The notes: generated from the letters alone by a model not told the origin. 40,748 bases of DNA from Ruminococcus sp. (GCA_022510945.1 JAFLSK010000014.1:1-40748); one strand, 5' to 3'. Positions 34,640-40,748 are shown, numbered from the stretch's first letter. Numbers and translations: made by a program.

Positions 34640-34880
34640 CGGTTATTTTTCGGTTGTTACCGAAAACTTACTCGGAATGTGCTTTAGTAATCTGTATTTA
34701 GGTCATTTTCGGTCGTTACCGAAAACCTCATCTGAAATATGGTTTTTCAGAGATGTCCTATAGCAAGGCTCTGACTCGTTCATCGCCGAAGGGATCAAGT
34801 CATTTCTTTCCGACCTGTAATCGGTCGGAAAGAAATCGATCCGTTACTTAGTTTTGCACCCAAGTGCTATAGGGACAAAT
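34640..34880 (-). ncRNA. Strongly folded leader upstream of the ATPase gene (unassigned)
   Basis: On the minus strand, after the upstream signal peptidase gene, come nested helices. The outer arms are TGTCCCTATAGCA / TGCTATAGGACA (34865-34877 with 34754-34765), the inner arms GGATC/GATCC, and the apical stem is a perfect 14 bp (34802-34815 with 34823-34836). Two similar hairpins 59 bases apart follow, each an 8-bp TTTTCGGT/ACCGAAAA stem (34706-34725 and 34647-34666). No T-run follows any of them. It may be a cis-regulatory RNA or a structured intergenic element. I could not match it to a known riboswitch. Confidence 0.5.
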
Positions 34881-34898
34881 TAAATTTTAAATAATGCT

Positions 34899-35630
34899 TT
34901 ACTGCTCAGCTTCGGGGCTATCGCCTTCGGCAGGTGTTTGTACCGTAGGCTCACTTTCCAATTTTATGTTCTGCTGCGCAAGATATTCCGCGATAGCGCG
35001 CTGCTTTTGCTCCTCGGTTAACTCGGAGTTAGCAACTGCCTCGGCAGCCTCTTCGGCTGCTTTTTCCTTATTGTACTCAATGAGGTTTATCACAACACGA
35101 ATAGCCTCATAAATAAAGAACAATATCATCGGAAACAGAACACAAAGGAAAAATCCTAACTGAGTTCTAATAAAGCTTAAGAATCCGCCGATCGCGGGGA
35201 TTCTTGTGCCCGTCCATTTAGCAACAATGGTATACGAGGTTTGGAGCTCCTCGTCGGGCGTTGGGTTTGTTTTTTCGTTGTCACCCTGAGTTCTGTAGTA
35301 TGTAATACCCTCGTCCTCAAACACCTCGACAATGCGGTGGGTGTTATAGGTATTGACTCCGTCAATTTCTATAGGAAAGGTAACAACATCTCCGACCTCA
35401 TATTTTGTCGAAAAATCTTCCGAAACCTTACTGATTATAACATCGTTAACCTCAATTATAGGTTCCATTGAATTCGACTGAACGCTGAGCGGAGCGTAAC
35501 CAAAGATGTGGGCGACCCCGGATGATTCCGATGTTAAAGATAGCATAACTACAAGAATTGATACTATCAAAATCAATACAACCATTATATCAACGATTAT
35601 ATTGAATATTTTTTTTAACGTTTTTTTCAT
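34899..35630 (-). CDS. ER-type (SipW-like) signal peptidase I, second copy
   Basis: 243 residues. TM1 lies at about 10-32. Catalytic Ser54 is in QSNSMEPI, His98 in YNTHRIV and Asp117 in TQGDNEK: the Ser-His type as in SipW. A second membrane segment (about 152-178) precedes an Ala/Glu-rich helical tail. It differs clearly from the first copy at 22550-23377, which has a Lys-rich tail and different flanking loops, so the two are not a recent duplication. GGAG precedes the ATG. It sits directly after the putative major subunit gene, where TasA-type operons often keep their dedicated peptidase. Confidence 0.9.
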   Translation of the reverse strand: MKKTLKKIFNIIVDIMVVLILIVSILVVMLSLTSESSGVAHIFGYAPLSVQSNSMEPIIEVNDVIISKVSEDFSTKYEVGDVVTFPIEIDGVNTYNTHRIVEVFEDEGITYYRTQGDNEKTNPTPDEELQTSYTIVAKWTGTRIPAIGGFLSFIRTQLGFFLCVLFPMILFFIYEAIRVVINLIEYNKEKAAEEAAEAVANSELTEEQKQRAIAEYLAQQNIKLESEPTVQTPAEGDSPEAEQ

Positions 35631-35690
35631 TCGGGGTCTCCATTCATTTGGTTTTATACTTTATTTGCTTTAGTTAATCCTAAGCTTAGA

Positions 35691-36479
35691 TTAGCTCTCA
35701 GTCTTAGGTGTACCTTCTACTGTGAGGGACATACCGCTAACGCCCTTACCTGCGTTAGCATCCTTACAATCCGGATCCTGTCCTTCGAACCAAACGAAGA
35801 GGTTGTAGTGTGCTTCAGCATTCGGATCAAGATCATCAACTGCGATTGTGAAGGAGTCGCCGGTCTTAGCTGTAGGTGTGATAGCTGTTGAAGACTGGAG
35901 AGTACCTGTAGCACTTACAGGATAGTAAGCCTCTGCTTTATCAGAGAAAATGTTAGCGCTTGTTCTGAACTGCTCAGCTGTCATAGATGTGTCGCCGCCT
36001 GTCATCTTATTGCTAACAGGAACGAGAGCCATATTGAGGTATCCAACCTCTGGGTTCCAGTTGTTAACTGTAATTGTGATGTTCTCTACCTTAACCTCAC
36101 CGGCGTTCTGGATGTTGAGCTGGTCAACAAATACATACTTGTTCTCAGTTAAATCTGTAACCTTTGTAATAGTAGTTGCTTTAGCCGCGTATGAATCTGT
36201 TTTATCAGCATATGCGTAGTACCAGTTCTTACCGTCAATTGATGAAGCGGGGAACATAACACCCTTTACATCCTGATAAGTAAATGATGCTGCATAAGCG
36301 CGAGTATCATCAGAAATCTTAAGTGAAGATGTCTTTGATGTTCTTACTGTGATACCGTCAGCTGTTGCACTTGTGTTCTGTGTGAACCAAGCGAATGTTG
36401 CTGTTCCAAGAGCGATCATAGCTACGAGGAGCATAGCGATTGAAGATACTAATAATCTTCTTCTTGATTTTGCTTTCAT
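35691..36479 (-). CDS. Putative major fibre subunit, SipW-type (TasA/camelysin-like)
   Basis: 262 residues. The signal segment (about 9-30) ends in TATFA before WFTQ (Trp31), close to the TasA/CalY pattern. The mature chain has ADGITVRT, SSIDGKNWYYAY, strands such as NITITVNNW, and FVWFEGQDPDC near the C-terminus (Trp230, Cys238). It lacks added modules, is small and acidic/Thr-rich, has a strong AGGAGG site, and stands next to a dedicated peptidase, so I infer it is the main polymer-forming subunit. It lacks the upstream cysteine that relatives carry. Confidence 0.8.
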   Translation of the reverse strand: MKAKSRRRLLVSSIAMLLVAMIALGTATFAWFTQNTSATADGITVRTSKTSSLKISDDTRAYAASFTYQDVKGVMFPASSIDGKNWYYAYADKTDSYAAKATTITKVTDLTENKYVFVDQLNIQNAGEVKVENITITVNNWNPEVGYLNMALVPVSNKMTGGDTSMTAEQFRTSANIFSDKAEAYYPVSATGTLQSSTAITPTAKTGDSFTIAVDDLDPNAEAHYNLFVWFEGQDPDCKDANAGKGVSGMSLTVEGTPKTES

Positions 36480-36508
36480 AGAGAAATTCCTCCTAAAATA
36501 ATTTTTTG

Positions 36509-36528
36509 TCCCTAAAACACCATAGGGA
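36509..36528 (-). promoter_or_regulatory. Small stem-loop in the leader of the putative major subunit gene
   Basis: A 6-bp dyad TCCCTA/TAGGGA with an 8-base loop, 30 bases before the start codon. No T-run follows on the minus strand. It could protect the message of an abundant protein; evidence is weak. Confidence 0.3.
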
Positions 36529-36587
36529 ATTTTTAATTTTATATTAGCGCATACAGCGCTTAATACCGTGATTAATTAAGCTTTCCG

Positions 36588-37457
36588 TTATTCGGGAATC
36601 GCGTTGTAGTCGTTGGTGTCCTCAACGATTTCGCCGTCGTTGTAGTAATCACCGAACGGGCTCTGGGTTGCGCCTTCGTCGTCAACCTCGAAGAGCATTC
36701 TCATTCTTACGAAGCCGTCGCGGATATCGTCGATACACTCGGGGTCGTTACCCTCGATCCAGATAACGATTGTGTACTTATCCACATCCTGCGGCTTGAA
36801 GCCTTCGGTCGTGGTCTTCATTACAACTGTGTCGGACACAAACTTCGTCGCATCGGTCTCCGCCTGCTCGCGGTTTTTGTACTGACCCTTTGCGTAAATC
36901 GCCTGCTTGCCGTTTTTGAATACCATTACGCGGCACGCCTCGTCGGCTGACTTTGCAACGCCTGTGATATCAAGAGCGGCGTTGTACTTGAGTTCCTCGA
37001 CGCCTTCGTTGCGAACGTAGAAGGTGTAGGCTACATAGTTTTCGCCGTTGTGCTCGCCGTCCTGACTTGTGTCGAGGTCGACAGGCAACCATTTGTATGT
37101 AATATTCGTAACGTCAAGCGCCTGTTTTGCGCTGAGAGAAACGTGCTTTTTCGCGAAATCCTCTGTCTCACTGAGAACGATTCCCTTCGCGACAGCGGGA
37201 CGGTCAATCTCGATTACAAGGTCGCCCCACTTCGTTACGAGCAAGGATACTAAGAAAAGAATCAAAAGGATTATCAGCGCAATGCTGAGGATGATGCTGA
37301 GAATCTTTCTGCGCTTTTTCAGCGCCATAATCTGCGCCGAATCTGTTCTGACGTGATATTTGCGAATCGTCGGATTCGCGGTCATCTTGTCGTTTAGCTT
37401 GCTTAACTCCTCGGGAGTTATGGGCTGTTCAATTTTTGTTTTATTTTTTCCGAACAA
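36588..37457 (-). CDS. Membrane-anchored relative of the SipW-type subunits
   Basis: 289 residues. An N-terminal cytoplasmic part of about 48 residues is followed by a membrane segment (about 52-75) that does not end in the A-W-F-T cleavage pattern, so the protein should stay in the membrane. The outer part carries the family core: a YVAYTFYVRNEG strand, EACRVMVF (Cys175) and IWIEGNDPEC (Trp233, Cys241). The C-terminus is acidic. The start is TTG 37457, 9 bases after GGGGAG; no ATG is available in frame. It could be the base or anchor of the fibre. Confidence 0.78.
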   Translation of the reverse strand: MFGKNKTKIEQPITPEELSKLNDKMTANPTIRKYHVRTDSAQIMALKKRRKILSIILSIALIILLILFLVSLLVTKWGDLVIEIDRPAVAKGIVLSETEDFAKKHVSLSAKQALDVTNITYKWLPVDLDTSQDGEHNGENYVAYTFYVRNEGVEELKYNAALDITGVAKSADEACRVMVFKNGKQAIYAKGQYKNREQAETDATKFVSDTVVMKTTTEGFKPQDVDKYTIVIWIEGNDPECIDDIRDGFVRMRMLFEVDDEGATQSPFGDYYNDGEIVEDTNDYNAIPE

Positions 37458-37507
37458 ATTTCATCACTCCCCGGATTAATAGGTTAATATAAATAAGATT
37501 AGGCTCT

Positions 37508-37793
37508 GAGCCTCGGCTTTTCTCTTTGTCTAGCCTCGTTGCTCTCCGCTCTTCCGTAAATAACTCCCACTCCCCAAATTTGTTGCGCAATCTGTGATTG
37601 CTTCACAAATTAGTTGTCGCCAGTCGTTATTTCCGGGCTCCGAGCCTCGGCTTTTCTTTTTGTCTAGCCTCGTTGCTCTCCGCTCTTCCGTAAATAACTC
37701 CCACTCCCTAAATTTGTTGCGCAATCTGTGATTGCTTCACAAATTAGTTGCCGCCAGTCGTTATTTCCGGGCTCCGAGCCTCGGCTTTTCTTT
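37508..37793. repeat. 134-base tandem duplication with internal palindromes
   Basis: Two copies (37508-37641 and 37642-37775) differ at only three positions, and an 18-base start of a third copy runs into the next gene's stop. Each copy has a hairpin with GCAATC/GATTGC around TGT, nested in AATTTGT/ACAAATT, and an AAATAAC/GTTATTT pair further out. No credible gene is present. It fills the gap between the genes at 36588-37457 and 37792-38604. Confidence 0.8.
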
Positions 37794-38604
37794 ATGCAAT
37801 AGGCACATTGTTCTCATCGCAACCAACGAAGCTGAGGGCTACCTGAAGGTCAGCCTCCTGAACATCGTCGTCACACTGAGGATCCTCGCCGTCAATCCAA
37901 AGACGGATTGTTACCTTCTTGGGCGACATCTCGTCAATGTGGAAAATACGGGTGTTGTTCGTGTAAACCATTGCGCCGCTCGGTAAATCGAAGGTGCTGA
38001 GGCTGTTGATTGGCGTGCCCTTATTGTTTTCGTAAACTGCGGTGCCGTCCGACTCGGTCGCGAAGCCGACTCTCGTACAGTTTACAACGTCGTTTTGCGG
38101 AGCGGGTGAATCAGACTTTACAGAAGTGCCGTTGTCGCCCTCTATATCCGAGTGCTCGGTCGTGAGGTGTACCCACATCTCCTCGGTTGCGATAAAGTAG
38201 CAATCAAACTCGAGGAAGGAGTGGTCGTTGCGCTTGCGCTCTCCTCCGCGCTGGTTAGTAAAGTTCGTACCGTCCTTAGTAGTTACGGGGTCAAGAATTA
38301 TTTCATCAAGACTCGTATTATCATTCGCAAGGAACTCGTCAATCATATCGTTGGTGATTACCTTGCCGTATTTGCTGAGGTCCGTGCCGTAGTCGTGCAT
38401 CGCAACCTTTAGCTGAGCAGCTACGCTGATGTGAATGTCAAGGGTGTCAACTCCCGCGAAGGTGTTTACCGTAAACCACGCGACGGTTGAGGTTGTCATT
38501 GACAGCAATGTGATTATCGCAATGAATATTATCAGCCTCTTGCGGCTTTTAGGTTTCATTTTTTCGCCGGCAATCCTTTGAGCCGCCTTTTTGAGAAAAC
38601 TCAT
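37792..38604 (-). CDS. SipW-type secreted protein, first gene of the surface cluster
   Basis: 270 residues. A basic N-terminus and a hydrophobic segment (about 23-41) end in V-A-W-F-T (Trp43). The core has TTKDGTNF, an EFDCYFIAT strand (Cys135), NCTRVGFATE (Cys176), an IFHIDEMSPKKVTIRLW strand and WIDGEDPQC (Trp236, Cys244), plus Cys262. Four cysteines suggest two disulphide bonds. AAAGGAG precedes the ATG. Its stop codon lies inside the end of the 134-base repeat. As the most upstream gene, behind a clear promoter, it may be an initiating or accessory subunit. Confidence 0.8.
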   Translation of the reverse strand: MSFLKKAAQRIAGEKMKPKSRKRLIIFIAIITLLSMTTSTVAWFTVNTFAGVDTLDIHISVAAQLKVAMHDYGTDLSKYGKVITNDMIDEFLANDNTSLDEIILDPVTTKDGTNFTNQRGGERKRNDHSFLEFDCYFIATEEMWVHLTTEHSDIEGDNGTSVKSDSPAPQNDVVNCTRVGFATESDGTAVYENNKGTPINSLSTFDLPSGAMVYTNNTRIFHIDEMSPKKVTIRLWIDGEDPQCDDDVQEADLQVALSFVGCDENNVPIA

Positions 38605-38645
38605 TGCATTACACTCCTTTACATTCTTACTTAATCATATGCTTT

Positions 38646-38674
38646 ATTTTACTATCTCAGTTCAAATAAATCAA
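38646..38674 (-). promoter_or_regulatory. Promoter of the surface cluster
   Basis: Minus strand: TTGATT (38669-38674), 17 bases, TAAAAT (38646-38651), 41 bases before the start codon of the first cluster gene. Confidence 0.6.
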
Positions 38675-38697
38675 TTATTTTTCTAAAAGAAATTTAT

Positions 38698-38717
38698 TTT
38701 TGTGTATATTCACAAAA
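38698..38717. promoter_or_regulatory. Operator-like dyad TTTTGTG-n6-CACAAAA
   Basis: A 7-bp inverted repeat around TATATT, 24 bases upstream of the -35 box of the surface cluster promoter. The regulator is unknown. Confidence 0.4.
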
Positions 38718-38807
38718 TCAACACATTATATTTGTGCAGTTTACACCCAAAAAATGGGTCATAATTTATAATTTTGCTCTTTTCCCTCAGAAACCGACAC
38801 CAAAGAC

Positions 38808-38833
38808 CAAAAATCGCCCCCTTAACGGGAGCG
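38808..38833 (-). terminator. Terminator of the LOG / small-protein operon
   Basis: Minus-strand stem CGCTCCC/GGGGGCG (one G-U pair) with loop GTTAA, followed by ATTTTTG. It lies 18 bases beyond the stop at 38851. Confidence 0.7.
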
Positions 38834-38850
38834 AGGTTAAGATTTTTGTG

Positions 38851-39024
38851 TTAATTTTGCTTGCGCACGATTTTATACTCGTCGTAGAGCTGAAAATAAT
38901 GGCAGTCCCTTACGCTCTGCTGCATAAACCGCTCCATCTCGTCCTCGTCGAGGTTGACGGCGCAGTAGTAATAGTCAAACTCCTCGTCGTACACATAGTG
39001 CGCGCACTGATCGCAATTCGTCAT
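38851..39024 (-). CDS. Small four-cysteine protein (DUF6472-like)
   Basis: A 57-residue protein beginning MTNCDQCAHYVYDEEFDYY and ending DEYKIVRKQN. Cys4, Cys7, Cys21 and Cys41 are placed as in a small zinc- or iron-binding fold. I recall highly similar short proteins (CxxCxxYVYDEE...VNLDEDEM...YDEYKIVRKQ) being widespread in Clostridia, annotated only as a domain of unknown function. GGAGG lies before the ATG, 11 bases after the stop of the LOG gene, so the two are in one operon. It is easy to miss because it is below the usual length limit. Confidence 0.85.
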   Translation of the reverse strand: MTNCDQCAHYVYDEEFDYYYCAVNLDEDEMERFMQQSVRDCHYFQLYDEYKIVRKQN

Positions 39025-39035
39025 ACTGTCCTCCG

Positions 39036-39626
39036 TTACCTTTCGTCAGCAGAGCCGTCCTGTAAAAACTCGTACTTGTTATACATATACGGCGCGTAGT
39101 CGTCTAAACAGGCAAAAATCTCCTCGGCTGTGTTGCAAACCCTGAACAGATTTCTGCACTTGTCCGCCATAAACTGCTCCTCGATTACTAAATCGAGCAT
39201 TTGAAGCATACTATTATAGAAGCCGTTTACATTATATATAATGATAGGCTTTTCGTGGCGGCCGAGTTGCTTGAGAGTGAGAACTTCGAAAAATTCCTCG
39301 AATGTACCGATTCCGCCGGGCATAATCACGAAGGCGTCGCTTTTGTCCTCCATTATGCTCTTGCGCTCGCGCATAGTCTCGGTGCTGATTATCTCACAGT
39401 CCTGAAACATTACGTCCATATCGTCGAAAAAGGTCGGAATAACGCCGACGGCGTTGCCGCCTCTTCGGCGAAGTCCGCGCGCTACCGCGCCCATAACGCC
39501 GTACTTGCCCGCGCCGAAAACGAGCGTGTGTCCGCGCTCGGCGAGAGCCTCGCCGAAGCTTTCGCCCGCCTGTATATAGGATTTGTCTATTTTTTCGCTT
39601 GAGGCACAAAATACGCAGATGTTCAT
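39036..39626 (-). CDS. LOG-family nucleoside 5'-monophosphate phosphoribohydrolase
   Basis: 196 residues. The family motif PGGIGTFEEFFE is at about 103-114, with the upstream FGAGKYGVMGAVARG nucleotide-binding loop and the conserved MRERK. LOG enzymes cleave the N-glycosidic bond of AMP or modified AMP to release the base; in bacteria the main substrate is often plain AMP or other nucleotides, and the name 'lysine decarboxylase' in old annotations is wrong. GGAGGG precedes the ATG. It is first gene of an operon with the 57-residue Cys protein. Confidence 0.88.
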   Translation of the reverse strand: MNICVFCASSEKIDKSYIQAGESFGEALAERGHTLVFGAGKYGVMGAVARGLRRRGGNAVGVIPTFFDDMDVMFQDCEIISTETMRERKSIMEDKSDAFVIMPGGIGTFEEFFEVLTLKQLGRHEKPIIIYNVNGFYNSMLQMLDLVIEEQFMADKCRNLFRVCNTAEEIFACLDDYAPYMYNKYEFLQDGSADER

Positions 39627-39706
39627 TTCTTCCCTCCGTGTTTATACTATATATATTATACACTATTGAGCGCGAAAAAGAAAGAATAATTTTTGTTGAT
39701 TATTTG

Positions 39707-39735
39707 TTGATTAATTTATATTATAATGATATACT
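39707..39735 (+). promoter_or_regulatory. Promoter of the cohesin-like protein gene
   Basis: TTGATT (39707-39712), 17 bases, TATACT (39730-39735), 34 bases before the ATG. Confidence 0.5.
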
Positions 39736-39769
39736 AAAGCTACTTACTATACGAAAAGGAAGTAGCGAT

Positions 39770-40588
39770 ATGGAAAAGAGAAAATTAACTATAAAAGAAA
39801 AGATTGCTCTCGTTGTCATAGCAGTGTTGATGGTCGCGACGATTGCAGTCGGAGTAGTGCTCATAGTCGGCAACACAAACAAGGCTCAGGAGGAGCTGCT
39901 GAACACCGAGCACACCACCGTGGAAATAATCACACAACCCGAGACCGAAGCAGAAACAAACGCGGACTCGACCGAGAGAAAAGCTAACAACAACACGGAA
40001 AACAAAACCGAGTCGAAAACAACCTCGTCAAAAACAAACTCCTCCGTCGAGAAGAGCACAAAAAGTTCGTCGAGCACAAAGAGCAACACGAAAAGCAACA
40101 CGAAAAGCAGCACAAAAAGCACTGTATCGAACAGCAAAACCACCTCAAAATCCAAAAACGGAGCGCTTGTTCCCGAAAAAATCAGACCTACCGTAAACGA
40201 AACCCACGCAAGCGACAATATCTGCACAGTAAACGAGAAAAAATGCTTTGTCGGCGACACGATTACGATGACGCTAAACCTCAAAACGCCCGTTGTACTC
40301 GTAAACTATCAGGGCCTCACCGAGTTTGACAACGACTACCTTGAGTTCATCGACACCGAGATGAACTCGGGCGGTATTTGCAACGAGAAGAACGGCGTTA
40401 TCTACTACAACGCGTCTATCCTCAACGGAATCGACTTCACCGAGGATGGTACTGTTTACACCGCTACGTTCAAGGTAAAGAAGGCGGGCTCGACCGAAAT
40501 CAAAAACCACTTCCAAATCCTTACGGATATGAACGATAAGGCAGTGAGCCCCAGCAACTGTAGGCAAGAAATCAAGGTTTACGACTGA
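39770..40588 (+). CDS. Membrane-anchored cohesin-like surface protein
   Basis: 272 residues from ATG 39770 (AAGGA precedes it; the longer upstream frame is not supported). A membrane helix lies at about 11-33. A long low-complexity linker of Ser, Thr, Lys and Asn (about 50-130) could span the wall. The C-terminal domain (about 150-272) has the cohesin-type pattern: a VGDTITMTLNL strand, a 'YQGLTEFDNDYLEFI' segment, and a VYTATFKVKKAGSTEI strand. Cohesins bind dockerins in cellulosomes, but lone cohesin-like domains also occur in other roles. No dockerin gene is in the window. Confidence 0.75.
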   Translation: MEKRKLTIKEKIALVVIAVLMVATIAVGVVLIVGNTNKAQEELLNTEHTTVEIITQPETEAETNADSTERKANNNTENKTESKTTSSKTNSSVEKSTKSSSSTKSNTKSNTKSSTKSTVSNSKTTSKSKNGALVPEKIRPTVNETHASDNICTVNEKKCFVGDTITMTLNLKTPVVLVNYQGLTEFDNDYLEFIDTEMNSGGICNEKNGVIYYNASILNGIDFTEDGTVYTATFKVKKAGSTEIKNHFQILTDMNDKAVSPSNCRQEIKVYD

Positions 40589-40638
40589 TACGATTGATAT
40601 GAACTTTTAGTTCGCGTCAGATAGCTATATAATGAAAT

Positions 40639-40690
40639 AAGGGATATTACACTTACGCTTGTAAAATGTAATATCCCTTGTTGTTTTTTA
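40639..40690 (+). terminator. Terminator of the cohesin-like protein gene
   Basis: A 13-bp perfect stem AAGGGATATTACA/TGTAATATCCCTT with a 15-base loop, followed by GTTGTTTTTTAA. Confidence 0.85.
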
Positions 40691-40694
40691 ATAT

Positions 40695-40745
40695 TTTAGC
40701 TAAATTGCCGCTATGCGGCAGCTAAATAATTTTACTTCGTAAAAT
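40695..40745. repeat. Two adjacent palindromes at the right edge
   Basis: First, TTTAGCT (40695-40701) and AGCTAAA (40720-40726) enclose the perfect hairpin GCCGC-TAT-GCGGC. Second, ATTTTAC-TTC-GTAAAAT (40729-40745). They could be a repetitive palindromic element or the terminator of a leftward gene beyond the edge. Confidence 0.5.
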
Positions 40746-40748
40746 AGC

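Noticed and set aside
34754..34877. A c-di-GMP (GEMM) riboswitch
   Set aside because: There is a GCAAAAC segment, but the conserved GGCAAACC and GACGCAAAG elements and the tetraloop-receptor helices are missing.
36509..36528. A terminator between the anchor gene and the main subunit gene
   Set aside because: The T-run is on the wrong strand for the leftward message; on the minus strand the stem is followed by A residues.
37508..37793. A CRISPR array or tRNA cluster
   Set aside because: The unit is 134 bases with no alternating short repeats and unique spacers, and no cloverleaf can be drawn with the usual tRNA conserved bases.

Overview
The window looks like a chromosomal segment of a strictly anaerobic, Gram-positive Firmicute, most likely a gut Ruminococcaceae/Oscillospiraceae-type clostridium. 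The signs are AGGAGG-type ribosome binding sites, many TTGACA-N17-TATAAT promoters, an Rnf ion-pumping complex in clostridial order (rnfCDGEAB), an oxygen-labile class I two-subunit fumarase, a flavoredoxin-rubredoxin fusion, and a membrane-anchored cohesin-like protein. No phage, transposase, CRISPR array or tRNA was seen. The left edge carries a strong leftward promoter and leader typical of an rRNA operon lying just outside the window.

Layout. 0.3-9 kb: mixed single genes, namely a zinc-ribbon membrane protein, a lipoprotein, a G5/3D-domain wall protein, a high-molecular-weight rubredoxin, a secreted beta-helix protein, a HAD phosphatase, endonuclease III, a FliB-like lysine N-methylase and another lipoprotein. 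9.2-13 kb: guaB (IMP dehydrogenase), a small lipoprotein, a radical SAM protein and a leucine-rich-repeat protein. 13.3-18.1 kb: the Rnf operon. 18.2-20.1 kb (minus): fumarase alpha and beta subunits plus a GNAT acetyltransferase in one operon. 20.3-22.5 kb: a two-component system. Most of these units are closed by clear hairpin terminators, several shared by convergent genes.

22.5-38.6 kb (minus strand) is the outstanding part: 11 genes, read right to left, that look like one surface-structure system. It holds six secreted proteins with a SipW/TasA/camelysin-type N-terminus (a hydrophobic segment ending in A/S-W-F-T, or A-W-V-E in one), one related protein kept as a membrane anchor, two ER-type (Ser-His) signal peptidases, a membrane-anchored McrB-like AAA+ ATPase, and an 880-residue cytosolic DUF2357-like/coiled-coil protein whose tail resembles DegV. 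Four secreted proteins and the anchor share a C-terminal motif of the form W-h-[ED]-G, usually followed by x-D-P-x-C. Three of the secreted proteins add putative adhesion modules (Big2, InlB-type B repeats, carbohydrate-binding-like sandwiches). Inference: the peptidases mature the subunits of a surface fibre, the decorated proteins are minor or tip subunits, and the ATPase with its coiled-coil partner is an internal motor or assembly platform. I know of no described TasA-type system with an McrB/DUF2357 pair. Two non-coding stretches inside the cluster are notable: a strongly folded 250-base leader before the ATPase gene and a 134-base tandem duplication.

38.8-40.7 kb: a LOG-family phosphoribohydrolase with a 57-residue four-cysteine protein in one operon, and a membrane-anchored cohesin-like protein at the right edge.
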